DNA from: an uncultured Lachnospiraceae bacterium
GTDB taxonomy: Bacteria; Bacillota; Clostridia; Lachnospirales; Lachnospiraceae
Length of the DNA: 64,000 nt
Assembly (NCBI GenBank): GCA_910577275.1
Contig: CAJTMW010000001.1
Coordinates: 255,566 to 319,565, forward strand
Direction: 5' to 3'
Shown here: positions 7,442-16,362 of the stretch, one piece after another
Layout of the letters: every line of letters begins with the position of its first letter
Position numbering within the stretch: the stretch's first letter is position 1
Program-made: the position numbers and the translations under genes
Notes under the pieces: model-generated
Databases searched by the model: none
Told to the model about the DNA's origin: nothing
Seen by the model: the letters and a program-made list of their open reading frames with translations, nothing else

Positions 7442-8905
7442 TCAGACTCCGAAATACGCATCAAAGATTCTTTTGGCAATGGGAACCGCATAGTCGCCGC
7501 CGGCTCCCGCACCCTCAATGATAATGGTTACGCAGACTTCCGGGTTTTCCACCGGCGCAAAGCCGGTGAACCATGCGTGGCTGTCGCCCTTTACGGTTCC
7601 GTATTCCGCCGAGCCGGTTTTGCCGGCTGCCGTGTAGGACAGGCCCTTTAACCTTGACGCAGTCCCCTCCTGTACCACATCCGACATCAGTCCCTTGAGA
7701 GCCTGTGCCTCCTCGGGCTTTATCAGCTGGCCGTATGAAACGGGGCTGTAGGTTTTGATACGGTTTTTACCGCTGCTTTCCACATAATCCACCACATAAG
7801 GCTCCATAAGGACGCCGTCGCCTGCGATGGCGCAGGTAATCATATTCAGCAGAAGGGGCGTAATCGAGGTGGTTCCCTGCCCGATGGAAACCTGCATCAT
7901 ATCCGCATCCGCCATATTTTCCGTAACGTCCACTCTGCTGATATTATGGTTTAAGGCAGTTGGAAGCTCCATGCCGAATAAAAGGTCCTCTAGGGTATCA
8001 TGAAAAGCGTTCTTATCCAGCGAAAGGCCGATATTGGCAAAAGAGGTATTGCAGGATTTTGCAAAGGAACGCTTGAAATCCACACCTCCGTGAACCGACC
8101 CGTGATAGCACTGAATCCTGTCCTGCCCTCTTGTGAGGGCGCCGGTGCAGTTGTAGCTGTAATTCTGCCAGGAATCCGGATTTTCCCTGATATATTCAAG
8201 GGCCGTAATAATTTTAAAGGTGGAGCCGGGGGGATAAAGCCCCTGGGTCACCCGGTTAAGCAAAATACTGCTGTCCTTATCGGCCACCAAATCATCCCAG
8301 ATTTCTGAAATTTCCTCAGGGTTAAAGTCAGGCTTTGACACCATGGCCAGCACCCTGCCTGTGCCGGGCTCCGTCACAATGATTGCCCCCTGATAAATGC
8401 CAAGGGCATTGGAGGCAACCTCCTGTAAATTGACGTCCAGCGTGGTATACACATCGTCCCCGGGATACTTTTCCGCGCTCAAATCCAGTCTGGCCTTTTC
8501 CGCAAGGGGGGCGTTGGAATTAATCAGATAGTAATTGGCCTGCGCCTCCACGCCCATTCTTCCGTTGGTGGCGTATCCCACCACATGGGAAAAAAGATTC
8601 TGATAGGGATATTCCCTCTTTTCCTTCCCCTCATCATCCGTCACTGTCTGAGCCAAAACGCTGCCGTCGGAGGAAAGGATTTTACCCCGTCTGTTCTGGG
8701 CAATCAGCATCTGCTGTCTCCCGTTATAGCTGTTATTGATTAATTCCTGCCTGTGGGTTGCCGAATAATGGATAATATAACCGGAAAGTCCCAGAAATAG
8801 CAGCGTAAACAGCCAGGTAACTATCATAATTTCCCTGTTTTTCTTCTTCTTAACAGGCGTGTCCTTTGCGGATTTACGCCCTTTGTCAGTATTCTTCATC
8901 TTCAA
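7442..8905 (-). CDS. Class B penicillin-binding protein (transpeptidase)
   Basis: Peptidoglycan D,D-transpeptidase. There is one N-terminal membrane anchor (residues about 28-46, IVTWLFTLLFLGLSGYII), a short dimerisation-type region, and a transpeptidase domain with the three active-site motifs: STFK at about 228-231, SCN at 284-286 and KTGSAE at 429-434. At about 487 residues with no PASTA domain it is a compact PbpA/SpoVD-like enzyme. The start is uncertain: TTG 8905 has AAGGAG at 6 nt, while ATG 8899 is two codons later at 12 nt. Its start overlaps the end of the ftsW/rodA gene by 20 bp, the standard pairing of SEDS glycosyltransferase and class B PBP. Confidence 0.92.
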   Translation of the reverse strand: MKMKNTDKGRKSAKDTPVKKKKNREIMIVTWLFTLLFLGLSGYIIHYSATHRQELINNSYNGRQQMLIAQNRRGKILSSDGSVLAQTVTDDEGKEKREYPYQNLFSHVVGYATNGRMGVEAQANYYLINSNAPLAEKARLDLSAEKYPGDDVYTTLDVNLQEVASNALGIYQGAIIVTEPGTGRVLAMVSKPDFNPEEISEIWDDLVADKDSSILLNRVTQGLYPPGSTFKIITALEYIRENPDSWQNYSYNCTGALTRGQDRIQCYHGSVHGGVDFKRSFAKSCNTSFANIGLSLDKNAFHDTLEDLLFGMELPTALNHNISRVDVTENMADADMMQVSIGQGTTSITPLLLNMITCAIAGDGVLMEPYVVDYVESSGKNRIKTYSPVSYGQLIKPEEAQALKGLMSDVVQEGTASRLKGLSYTAAGKTGSAEYGTVKGDSHAWFTGFAPVENPEVCVTIIIEGAGAGGDYAVPIAKRIFDAYFGV

Positions 8906-10394
8906 TCGCTTCTCCTTCGGGACCGGCGGTATCCTCCGTTACATATTCTTCATACTCCGCCATAATTTCATCTTCCCTTATCCGCCTGCCGCCGCTCCCC
9001 GGCTTTCTTTTGCGCGCCGCATTTTTGCGGGCGCCTCTCTTACCTTCGGCCTTTGCGCGCGCAAGCCTTGCCTGTGCAAGCTTCTCGCTTTCCTCCTCTT
9101 CCCGGCGGATAATGTACAGCCCTTCCAGTATGGCAAACATAATAAGAGTCGTGAGCACCGAGCTGCCTCCGTAACTGATTAAGGGCAGGGTCACCCCCGT
9201 AAGAGGTATGAATTTCGTCCCGCCGCCAATGGTGAGGAACACCTGAAAAATATAGGTAACGCCAAGCCCGAATGCCGTGAGCTGATAAAATTTATCCCGA
9301 AGCTTCGCCGCAACATTCATGAACATGATAAAGCAGCTGACACAGATTAAAATCAGGCATACCGCAAAAATATTCCCCAGCTCCTCGGCAATGGCAGAAA
9401 AAATAAAGTCTGTCTCCACAAAAGGAATCGACTGCGGGGTTCCCTTAAAAAGCCCCAGCCCGAACCAGCTTCCGCTGGAGATTGCAAACAGCGACTGGGT
9501 AATCTGATACCCCTCCGCGTCAATCACGCTCCACGGGTCTTTCCACGCCTGCACTCTCACCTGAACATGGGTAAAAACCTGCCATGCAATATAGGAGGCC
9601 CCACAGCCCCCCGCAATTCCCGAAAGGAGATACAAATAGTTTCCGGTGGCAACAAACACTGTCAGCACATACACAAAAAAGAAAATCAGCGCGCTTCCCA
9701 AATCCTTTGAAATCACCAGCGCAATCACATGGGCCGCCGCCACCACCGCGGTGGTAAACACCTCGAAAAAGCCCGAAGCCTCGTACAAGGCGCTGGCAAT
9801 GAAGAAAACAAACAGGATTTTGACAAACTCGGAAGGCTGAAATTTAAGTCCGGCTATGGAGTAGGAAAGCTTGCTCCCGTAAGTGGTCTGTCCCAAAATC
9901 ATCACAACGGAAAGCGCCGCGATTCCCACCAGGGCGTAAATCCACTTGAGATTCTTTAAAAACTTAAATTTATGGACAAAAAACGGAATCAAAAGGGCAA
10001 CTGCCAGCGATACGGTTACGATAATAAGCTGCCTTACCGCCTTCCCGATATCGAGCCTTGCCAGAATGACGAAACCAATGCCAAGCAGCATACACATATT
10101 GTTGACCACAAGCCTGTTTGACCTTGGATAAATCATCCGGTACAAAACATTTACCGCATAGAGAACAATCTGCGCAAAGGCGTAAAAAAACAGGTAGGAA
10201 ATATCTTTTTTTTCAAAACAAATCACGACAAAACAGGAAAAGTGCAGGGTAAACATCCAAAAGCTCTGTCTGAAATAAATTCCCTGCCGGTCCTCCTCAT
10301 TTTCATATCGAAATACGGCAAAACACTCAAAAGTATATAAAGCTATCAGCAATGCAATTACATATTTGGAAAATTCGCTGATATAAATTTCCAT
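8886..10394 (-). CDS. SEDS peptidoglycan polymerase (FtsW/RodA/SpoVE family)
   Basis: Polytopic membrane glycosyltransferase that polymerises lipid II, working with the overlapping class B PBP. About ten hydrophobic helices are visible, plus the conserved segments KDLGSALIFFFVYVLTVF and ISYGGSSVLTTL. Residues after about 420 form an unusually long charged tail, first basic (KRGARKNAARKRKPG) and then strongly acidic up to DEEY, which is not typical and may be a regulatory cytoplasmic extension. GAGGAG precedes the ATG and the upstream U32 stop TAG directly abuts it. I cannot decide from sequence whether it serves division, elongation or spore cortex. Confidence 0.9.
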   Translation of the reverse strand: MEIYISEFSKYVIALLIALYTFECFAVFRYENEEDRQGIYFRQSFWMFTLHFSCFVVICFEKKDISYLFFYAFAQIVLYAVNVLYRMIYPRSNRLVVNNMCMLLGIGFVILARLDIGKAVRQLIIVTVSLAVALLIPFFVHKFKFLKNLKWIYALVGIAALSVVMILGQTTYGSKLSYSIAGLKFQPSEFVKILFVFFIASALYEASGFFEVFTTAVVAAAHVIALVISKDLGSALIFFFVYVLTVFVATGNYLYLLSGIAGGCGASYIAWQVFTHVQVRVQAWKDPWSVIDAEGYQITQSLFAISSGSWFGLGLFKGTPQSIPFVETDFIFSAIAEELGNIFAVCLILICVSCFIMFMNVAAKLRDKFYQLTAFGLGVTYIFQVFLTIGGGTKFIPLTGVTLPLISYGGSSVLTTLIMFAILEGLYIIRREEEESEKLAQARLARAKAEGKRGARKNAARKRKPGSGGRRIREDEIMAEYEEYVTEDTAGPEGEAIEDEEY

Positions 10395-12734
10395 CTATTC
10401 AACTCCTCTTTTATAATGTCCTGTGGTATATTCCCTGTAAACAGGCTCCCTGTACTGCGCGGGCAGCTCCTGAAAATATTTAATGATTTTGGAAGTCTCC
10501 TCTTTGCTTTCCAAAGTAAAGTCCAGCCGGTAATTTCCCCGAAAGAATACGTCCCCGGAAGCCTTTGTCCCGGCAGTCCGATTCCCTGCGGAAGGCTTTT
10601 GGCTTTTCGTCCCGGAAGCCTTTGCGGAAAACATTCCGTGGAGAGAAAGCGGCACGCTGTTATAAATTACATTATAACAGCTCCGGCAGTCTGTATAAAC
10701 AGGAAATTGTTTTTCATACCTGTCTGTTAATGTCAGGATTTCCGGTCTTTTGTCACATTTGCCCGACGTCTTTTTAAGGCACCCTGCCGTAACCATCATT
10801 GGCAGTAAGCCATAGACGACTGCGGAGGCTTTCATTGTCAGCTCCGGCACGGCGCGAAGAAGCTCCTTCCATTCCTGCCGCGTTCCTTCTATGGGAAGAT
10901 AAAATTCCCCGGCTCTTTCTTTCCAGAAAAGCAGCGCTTCCCGGTTCCACGCATAAAGCCCTGCATCGATTACCAGCTTTCCGGCGGGAATCCGCCCGGA
11001 TAAAAAGCCATAGCTTTCCAGATTCCTCACAAGGACGCCGTCAATCCGCCCCTCCTCAAAGGATTCCGCCAGGATTTCCAGATAACGGAGATTATCGTCC
11101 CTTGTGATGTAAGGGGTGGCAGCGTAAATTTCCGGCCGGGGGCGAGCCTGCGTCAGCTCAGAAAGCTTTGCCCCAAACGCCGGTTCTGTAAGCAGGCCGT
11201 AATCCAGATAAATGCGGGATACGGAAGCTTTAAGAGCAGCTTCCATCTGGGCTGCGGTCTGCACAGATACCTGTAGCTGCGGTACATACAGCCGGGATGG
11301 CGGAGTCTGGTCAGTATGAGTCCTGGATTTTCCGGGAAAGCTGCCGCGACAGCGTTTTTCCTTAAAACCGTTTTCCCTGATAACGGCCGTTTCCAAAGCC
11401 TCCACACATCTGCGGCGCAGTTCGTTCAGGGCTTTGACGGGAAGAAATACGGGTTCGCCAAGACGTACATCTACTGCTTCTATACGTACAAAGCTGTTGC
11501 CGCTTTTTTGAATCTGCTCTCTGATTTTATCGGCTGACAGAGGCTGTTTCACAGCCTGCTGAACCACATCGCCCTTTACGGTGACAGTGATTGCTTTCCC
11601 CGAAGGCCTGGGCGCGCAATCTGCCGCCGCTTTTCCCTCTGCTGTGTATACCTGCCGTGCGGGAGCGGTCTTTTCCCCCTCCGGTAAAGAAGCCGTCAGC
11701 CTAAGGAGGGCTTCTTTGCCTGCCGTCAGGAATATTTCAGCCTTCGCCGGGATTGTCATTTTGCCGTTAAGGAATCTGTTTTCGATATCGGTAAGCAGCT
11801 TTTCATCCGTCGCGCAGTAGGCCGGTGAAGAAAGGCTTATCATTTCCTTTCCGTTTCTGCGCATATAATATCCGTCGCTGGTTTCGCTCCTGATATAAAG
11901 AGCGTTTAGAACCTCCAAATCCTTTTTGTCAACCCGGTAGTTTTCTCTGTCCTTTACATATAAATCAATATATTTTCTGTAGACGGCAGTCACGCCTGCC
12001 GCATAGGCCGGCTTTTTCATCCGCCCTTCTATTTTAAAAGAATCAATCCCGGCGTCTATCAGCTGCGGAAGAATATCTATGGTGCGCATATCCCGCATAC
12101 TTAAGGGATAACATTCCTCTCCGCCCCCTGTCTTATAAGGCAGACGGCAGGGCTGTGCGCACCTTCCCCTGTTGCCGCTGCGTCCTCCGAGAATACTGCT
12201 GAAAAGGCATTGTCCCGAATAACAGTAACACATGGCGCCGTGGATGAACGCCTCAATCTCCAGGTCCGTTTCCTGTTTGATTTTCCTGATTTCCTCCAGA
12301 GAAAGCTCTCTGGCAGGCACGATTCTTGAAACGCCTTCGTCTTTCATGAGCTGTGCGCCATAGCGTCCTGTAAGCGTCATTTGAGTGCTTGCATGGATGG
12401 GAAGCCCCGGAAAGCGTGTCCTGATATAGCGCAGAACGCCCAAATCCTGCACAATAACGCCGTCCAGCCCTTCCTCATAAAAGGGGAGAAGAAAATCATA
12501 CAGCCCGTCCAGCTCTTTTTCCTTTACGAGCGTGTTGACGGTAAGATAAATCCTTCTGCCAAAAAGATGCGCCATGCGGAGCCCCGAAAGTATTTCATCC
12601 TGTGTGAAGTTGTCTGCGTATGCTCTGGCCCCGTAAAGCTCTCCGCCAAGATAAACGGCGTCCGCGCCGGCGTTTATGGCGCCCAGCAGAGCTTCATAAT
12701 TTCCGGCCGGAGCCAGTAATTCCGGTTTTTTCAT
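10395..12734 (-). CDS. U32 family protein, RlhA/YdcP-like with DUF3656-type C-terminus
   Basis: About 779 residues. The N-terminal U32 domain starts KPELLAPAGNYEALLGAI and has the cysteine cluster HGAMCYCYSGQC...GRCAQPCR, which in this family holds an iron-sulphur cluster. The length, with a second domain after residue 330 and a further U32-like C-terminal part containing DCRSCYN, matches the RlhA/YdcP group. RlhA hydroxylates a cytidine in 23S rRNA in E. coli; the older label peptidase U32 is less likely to describe the activity. Start ATG 12734 has AAGGA 7 nt upstream; an upstream extension to 12791 is unlike homologues. It lies upstream of ftsW in the same run. Confidence 0.88.
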   Translation of the reverse strand: MKKPELLAPAGNYEALLGAINAGADAVYLGGELYGARAYADNFTQDEILSGLRMAHLFGRRIYLTVNTLVKEKELDGLYDFLLPFYEEGLDGVIVQDLGVLRYIRTRFPGLPIHASTQMTLTGRYGAQLMKDEGVSRIVPARELSLEEIRKIKQETDLEIEAFIHGAMCYCYSGQCLFSSILGGRSGNRGRCAQPCRLPYKTGGGEECYPLSMRDMRTIDILPQLIDAGIDSFKIEGRMKKPAYAAGVTAVYRKYIDLYVKDRENYRVDKKDLEVLNALYIRSETSDGYYMRRNGKEMISLSSPAYCATDEKLLTDIENRFLNGKMTIPAKAEIFLTAGKEALLRLTASLPEGEKTAPARQVYTAEGKAAADCAPRPSGKAITVTVKGDVVQQAVKQPLSADKIREQIQKSGNSFVRIEAVDVRLGEPVFLPVKALNELRRRCVEALETAVIRENGFKEKRCRGSFPGKSRTHTDQTPPSRLYVPQLQVSVQTAAQMEAALKASVSRIYLDYGLLTEPAFGAKLSELTQARPRPEIYAATPYITRDDNLRYLEILAESFEEGRIDGVLVRNLESYGFLSGRIPAGKLVIDAGLYAWNREALLFWKERAGEFYLPIEGTRQEWKELLRAVPELTMKASAVVYGLLPMMVTAGCLKKTSGKCDKRPEILTLTDRYEKQFPVYTDCRSCYNVIYNSVPLSLHGMFSAKASGTKSQKPSAGNRTAGTKASGDVFFRGNYRLDFTLESKEETSKIIKYFQELPAQYREPVYREYTTGHYKRGVE

Positions 12735-12820
12735 GAGAATTCCTTTTTCCTTAATAAATATCAAAAAAACTGCCACACCTTCGATTCCCACATATCAATC
12801 GTCAATGCAGCAGTATTTTT

Positions 12821-12858
12821 ACAATAAGCTGGCCCGCGAAGCGCGGCAGCGTTTGTTA
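12821..12858 (-). repeat. Dispersed palindromic element, copy 2
   Basis: Starts ACAATAAGCTGG and ends GTTTGTTA on the plus strand, with the core CCGCG-AAG-CGCGG. It lies 18 nt after the zapA stop in the same orientation relative to that gene as the other copies. The following bases ACAATAAG (12858-12865) look like the first 8 nt of a second, deleted tandem copy. Confidence 0.7.
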
Positions 12859-12876
12859 CAATAAGATGACAGCCAG

Positions 12877-13275
12877 TCAGTTTTTCAATTCCGTTTCAAG
12901 CCTTATAATCTTCTTTGCGCTTTCGTTCAGCTCGCCTTGAAGGGATTTGACGTTTTTCTCGGTGTTTTCCAACTTAATCTGGGTGGCAATCAGTTCGTGC
13001 TTTAAGTTATAAAGCTCCTTTTCCTTGCCCTGAATCTCCTCCTCGAGCAGGCTGATTTGCCGTTTGGCCTTAAAGTAATCGTCGGCGATGTTGAGCTGAA
13101 GAAGAACGTTCTGCATATCCAGGGGCTGTCTTTTGTAGGATTCCACCTTTGCGTATTCCGACATTTTATTGTTAATGTAGGACGCCACTTTCTGCAGATA
13201 CTCCTCGCTTTCGTATCCGCTTAAGGTAAAGACCTTACCTCCGATAATTACTTCCGTATCTGTTTTTGCCGACAT
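12877..13275 (-). CDS. zapA: Cell division protein ZapA
   Basis: 132-residue ZapA-type protein that bundles FtsZ filaments at the division ring. The N-terminal head reads TEVIIGGKVFTLSGYESEEY and is followed by AsYINNKM and then a long C-terminal coiled coil (about residues 65-130, LLEEEIQGKEKELYNLKHEL onward). The coiled coil is longer than in the smallest ZapA proteins, as is usual in Clostridia. Start ATG 13275 is preceded by GAGGGGTGG; the frame extends upstream to 13308 but without an RBS. It is between ruvB and the U32-ftsW-PBP genes. Confidence 0.88.
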   Translation of the reverse strand: MSAKTDTEVIIGGKVFTLSGYESEEYLQKVASYINNKMSEYAKVESYKRQPLDMQNVLLQLNIADDYFKAKRQISLLEEEIQGKEKELYNLKHELIATQIKLENTEKNVKSLQGELNESAKKIIRLETELKN

Positions 13276-13345
13276 GCGCCCACCCCTCTTGTATACCAAA
13301 CGTATCACTTTGTCTTCTGCCTATACAGCATTTATTATAAACAGA

Positions 13346-14344
13346 TTATCCGGGAATTTCAAGCCCTAAATGGCGATATGCAAAATCTGTCACTGTCCTG
13401 CCCCGGGGCGTCCGGTTGATAAAACCGTTTTTTAAAAGGTAGGGTTCATATACGTCCTCAATAGTTCCCGAATCCTCCCCGATTGCCGCCGCAAGAGTAT
13501 CGAGCCCCACGGGGCCGCCGTCGAATTTTTCTATCATGGTGATGAGAATATTTCTGTCAATATGGTCGAGGCCCATCCTGTCCACGTCCATCAGGTTAAG
13601 TGCCGTCATTGCCACTTCTTCCGTGATGACGCCGTCATGCTTTACTTGAGCGTAATCGCGCACCCGCTTTAAAATCCTGTTGGCAAGCCTTGGCGTTCCC
13701 CGGCTTCTTCTTGCCATTTCCATTGCCCCCGCCGGTTCCACCTCTGCGTTTAAGACTCGGGAAGAATGCATGATAATCGTCTGCAATTCTTCTATGGAAT
13801 AAAACTCAAGCCTGTCGATGATTCCGAACCTGTCCCGCAGAGGGGCGGTTAAAAGACCGGCTCTTGTGGTGGCCCCAACCAGAGTAAAATGGGGCAAATC
13901 AAGGCGGATGGAGCGGGCTGTGGGCCCCTTTCCAATCATAATGTCTATGGCAAAGTCCTCCATGGCAGGATACAGCACCTCCTCCACCTGCCGGTTGAGC
14001 CTGTGGATTTCATCCACAAACAGAACGTCCCCCTCCTGGAGATTGTTTAAAATCGCCGCCATCTCTCCCGGCTTTTCAATTGCCGGGCCGCTGGTAACCT
14101 TCATATTCACGCCCATTTCATTTGCAATTATACCGGCAAGGGTCGTCTTGCCAAGACCGGGCGGGCCGTAAAACAACACGTGGTCAAGGGAATCCTCCCG
14201 CTGCTTTGCCGCCTTGATGTAAATATTGAGCTTTTCCTTAATTTTTGCCTGACCGATGTAGTCGGTTAATTTTTGCGGGCGCAGGGAGCCTTCAATTTTA
14301 ATATCTTCTTCCTGCACGTTGGTTTCTATCATTCTTTTAGCCAT
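13346..14344 (-). CDS. ruvB: Holliday junction branch migration ATPase RuvB
   Basis: Motor of the RuvAB complex that drives Holliday junction branch migration. The length of 332 residues is standard. Walker A GPPGLGKT is at 60-67, Walker B DEIH at 111-114, sensor GATTRAG, and a C-terminal winged helix with RTPRGR. The ATG has GAGGA 4-8 nt upstream. Unusually, ruvA is not adjacent but lies 6.4 kb upstream on the same strand, beyond a sugar transporter and its two-component system. Confidence 0.97.
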   Translation of the reverse strand: MAKRMIETNVQEEDIKIEGSLRPQKLTDYIGQAKIKEKLNIYIKAAKQREDSLDHVLFYGPPGLGKTTLAGIIANEMGVNMKVTSGPAIEKPGEMAAILNNLQEGDVLFVDEIHRLNRQVEEVLYPAMEDFAIDIMIGKGPTARSIRLDLPHFTLVGATTRAGLLTAPLRDRFGIIDRLEFYSIEELQTIIMHSSRVLNAEVEPAGAMEMARRSRGTPRLANRILKRVRDYAQVKHDGVITEEVAMTALNLMDVDRMGLDHIDRNILITMIEKFDGGPVGLDTLAAAIGEDSGTIEDVYEPYLLKNGFINRTPRGRTVTDFAYRHLGLEIPG

Positions 14345-14440
14345 GGTTTCCTCTTATCTGGATTGATGCTTATCGTAAAGATTCCCTGTGGCTATTATAG
14401 TGTTTCCCCGTACTTTAAGCAACATTTTTCTTTCGTATGT

Positions 14441-15295
14441 CTATCCTTTTACCGCACCTCCTGTCAGCCCTTCCACTATCTGAGAGGAAAACACAAAATA
14501 TAAAACAATAATCGGTATCAGGGTAATAATAACCGCCGCCATGGACTCGCCCATATACTTCATAAACTGTCCCATGTACTGATAAACGGACAGGGTCAGG
14601 GTTCTTGTTTTTTTGCTCCCAAGTAAGACCATCGGCATATAAAAATCATTCCATTCCTGAATTGCCGTAATCAGAGCCATGGTCACGATAACGGGCTTGC
14701 TGACCGGCATGATGATGCGGAAAAAGATACGGAAATCCCCTGCTCCGTCAAGCCTAGCCGATTCCTCCAGCTCCACTGAAATGGTTTTAAAAAACTTCTG
14801 GAAAATGAAGCACGCCATGGAAATACCGGCCATATACACAAGAATCATGCCCAAAAGCCTGTTAATCAGGCCAATCTTTTTTAAGATGAGAAACAGCGGC
14901 AGAATACTTACCTGAACCGGCACCATCATTCCAATAAGAAAATAAGCCGTAAGGAAGGATTTTCCCTTAAATTCATATCTCGCAATCCCGTAGGCGGTCA
15001 GAGCCGCAAGAAAGATAGCTCCTGTCGTACCGCAGAAGGTCAGAATGAAGCTGTTTTTAAAGTACTGTAAAAAATTGTCCTCCAGAAGGATTGTTTTATA
15101 GCTCTCGAAGGAAATGGCTTTGGGCAGGCCGACGAAATTGTTCACCAAATCCCCTTTGGTCTTGAGAGAATCCAGAATCGTCATTCCAATCACAAAGACA
15201 GTGATAGAAGTATAAATAATCAGTATAATTGCCCAGACCATTCTGGCGGTTTTTGACGCCGGCGAGAGGATTTCCCCATTCTGTTTTCTTTTCAT
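14441..15295 (-). CDS. Sugar ABC transporter permease (MalG type)
   Basis: Inner-membrane permease of a carbohydrate uptake-1 family importer, 284 residues with six predicted helices. The EAA-type cytoplasmic loop that docks the ATPase reads ELEESARLDGAGDFRIFF near residue 180. It follows the MalF-type permease by 11 bp. No ATPase gene is present in the cluster, so a shared MsmX-like ATPase encoded elsewhere is inferred. The substrate cannot be read from the sequence. Confidence 0.92.
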   Translation of the reverse strand: MKRKQNGEILSPASKTARMVWAIILIIYTSITVFVIGMTILDSLKTKGDLVNNFVGLPKAISFESYKTILLEDNFLQYFKNSFILTFCGTTGAIFLAALTAYGIARYEFKGKSFLTAYFLIGMMVPVQVSILPLFLILKKIGLINRLLGMILVYMAGISMACFIFQKFFKTISVELEESARLDGAGDFRIFFRIIMPVSKPVIVTMALITAIQEWNDFYMPMVLLGSKKTRTLTLSVYQYMGQFMKYMGESMAAVIITLIPIIVLYFVFSSQIVEGLTGGAVKG

Positions 15296-15306
15296 AGATA
15301 TACTCC

Positions 15307-16206
15307 TTAATTTTCGTATTCAAACTTTGATAAAAATTTATTCTGTAAAAACGTCACAAACAACATCACAACAAACATTAGCACACAGATGGAAGCGCCA
15401 AAGCCCAGATTGGATTTTCCGTTTAAACCGGTTCCAAAGGTATATCTGTAAAATACCAGATTGGCGAAGTCCAGACATCCGTTTACGCCTCCGTTGGCCC
15501 CGCCCAAAATGAAGGGCATGTCAAAAATTGCCAGCGCCCAGATGGTGCTCATGGTAATGATGGACGCGCAGGAAGGAAGGGATAAAGGCAGAAGGATATA
15601 GAGAAACCTCTGCCATTCGTTGCAGCCGTCAATCCGGCAGGACTCCATGACATCCCGGGAAATATCCATCAGGTTGGAATAAAAAATCATAATACCTGTC
15701 CCCGCCCCCTGCCAGATAATCAGTACAATCATCAGCTTGAATGCTCTGTTCGGGTCTCCGAACCACGCGCTCTGCCATTCCGGATGCCCCATCCACTCAA
15801 ACAATTTGTTGAGGAAGCCGATATTGGGATTGAACAGCAGGGTCGCAAAAAAGCTTACAATGGTGGAGCTGATAACGTAGGGCATAAATATCATAAACTT
15901 GATATATTTGTGCGCCGGTATTTTAATGTACATCAGATAGGCTATCAGATACTGAAAAGGAGTGATGATGAGCCAGACGCAAAGCAGGTATTTCAGATTG
16001 TTTTTTAATGCGTTGAACATGGTAGGGGCCATCCGCTCGTTAAAAAACAGGGTCTTGAAATTTTCCAGACCGACGAACTTCATAGGCCCCAGTCCCGACC
16101 ACTCGAAAACGCTCAGATAAAGCACGTAAAAAATCGGGAATATAATAAATATTGTGTACAGAATAAACCCGGGGGCAATAAATAAAATATGTTTCTTTTT
16201 TTTCAT
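15307..16206 (-). CDS. Sugar ABC transporter permease (MalF type)
   Basis: Partner permease, 299 residues and six helices, beginning MKKKKHILFIAPGFILYT. The EAA-type loop is seen in SRDVMESCRIDGCNEWQRF. Start ATG 16206 is chosen for the GGAAAGGATGGG just upstream and the fit to homologues; the frame extends to 16326 without support. A 156-bp gap with a stem-loop separates it from the binding-protein gene, and the MalG-type partner follows immediately. Confidence 0.92.
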   Translation of the reverse strand: MKKKKHILFIAPGFILYTIFIIFPIFYVLYLSVFEWSGLGPMKFVGLENFKTLFFNERMAPTMFNALKNNLKYLLCVWLIITPFQYLIAYLMYIKIPAHKYIKFMIFMPYVISSTIVSFFATLLFNPNIGFLNKLFEWMGHPEWQSAWFGDPNRAFKLMIVLIIWQGAGTGIMIFYSNLMDISRDVMESCRIDGCNEWQRFLYILLPLSLPSCASIITMSTIWALAIFDMPFILGGANGGVNGCLDFANLVFYRYTFGTGLNGKSNLGFGASICVLMFVVMLFVTFLQNKFLSKFEYEN

Positions 16207-16274
16207 TTTCCCATCCTTTCCGGAAACGGTAATCGTCTTTGCAAAATCATGCGCCTTATACTGTTCCCATATGA

Positions 16275-16317
16275 ATAATAGCCAAGCCGGAACCCGTATC
16301 CCGCGCCTGACTATTAT
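16275..16317 (-). other. Intercistronic stem-loop between binding protein and permeases
   Basis: On the minus strand ATAATAGTCAGGC pairs with GCTTGGCTATTAT (13 bp with two G-U pairs). There is no T run. Such hairpins often stabilise the upstream binding-protein mRNA or reduce read-through to the permease genes. Confidence 0.5.
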
Positions 16318-16362
16318 CCAATTCATTTATAAAGCTGAAACATTAACATTCAAACCGGGATT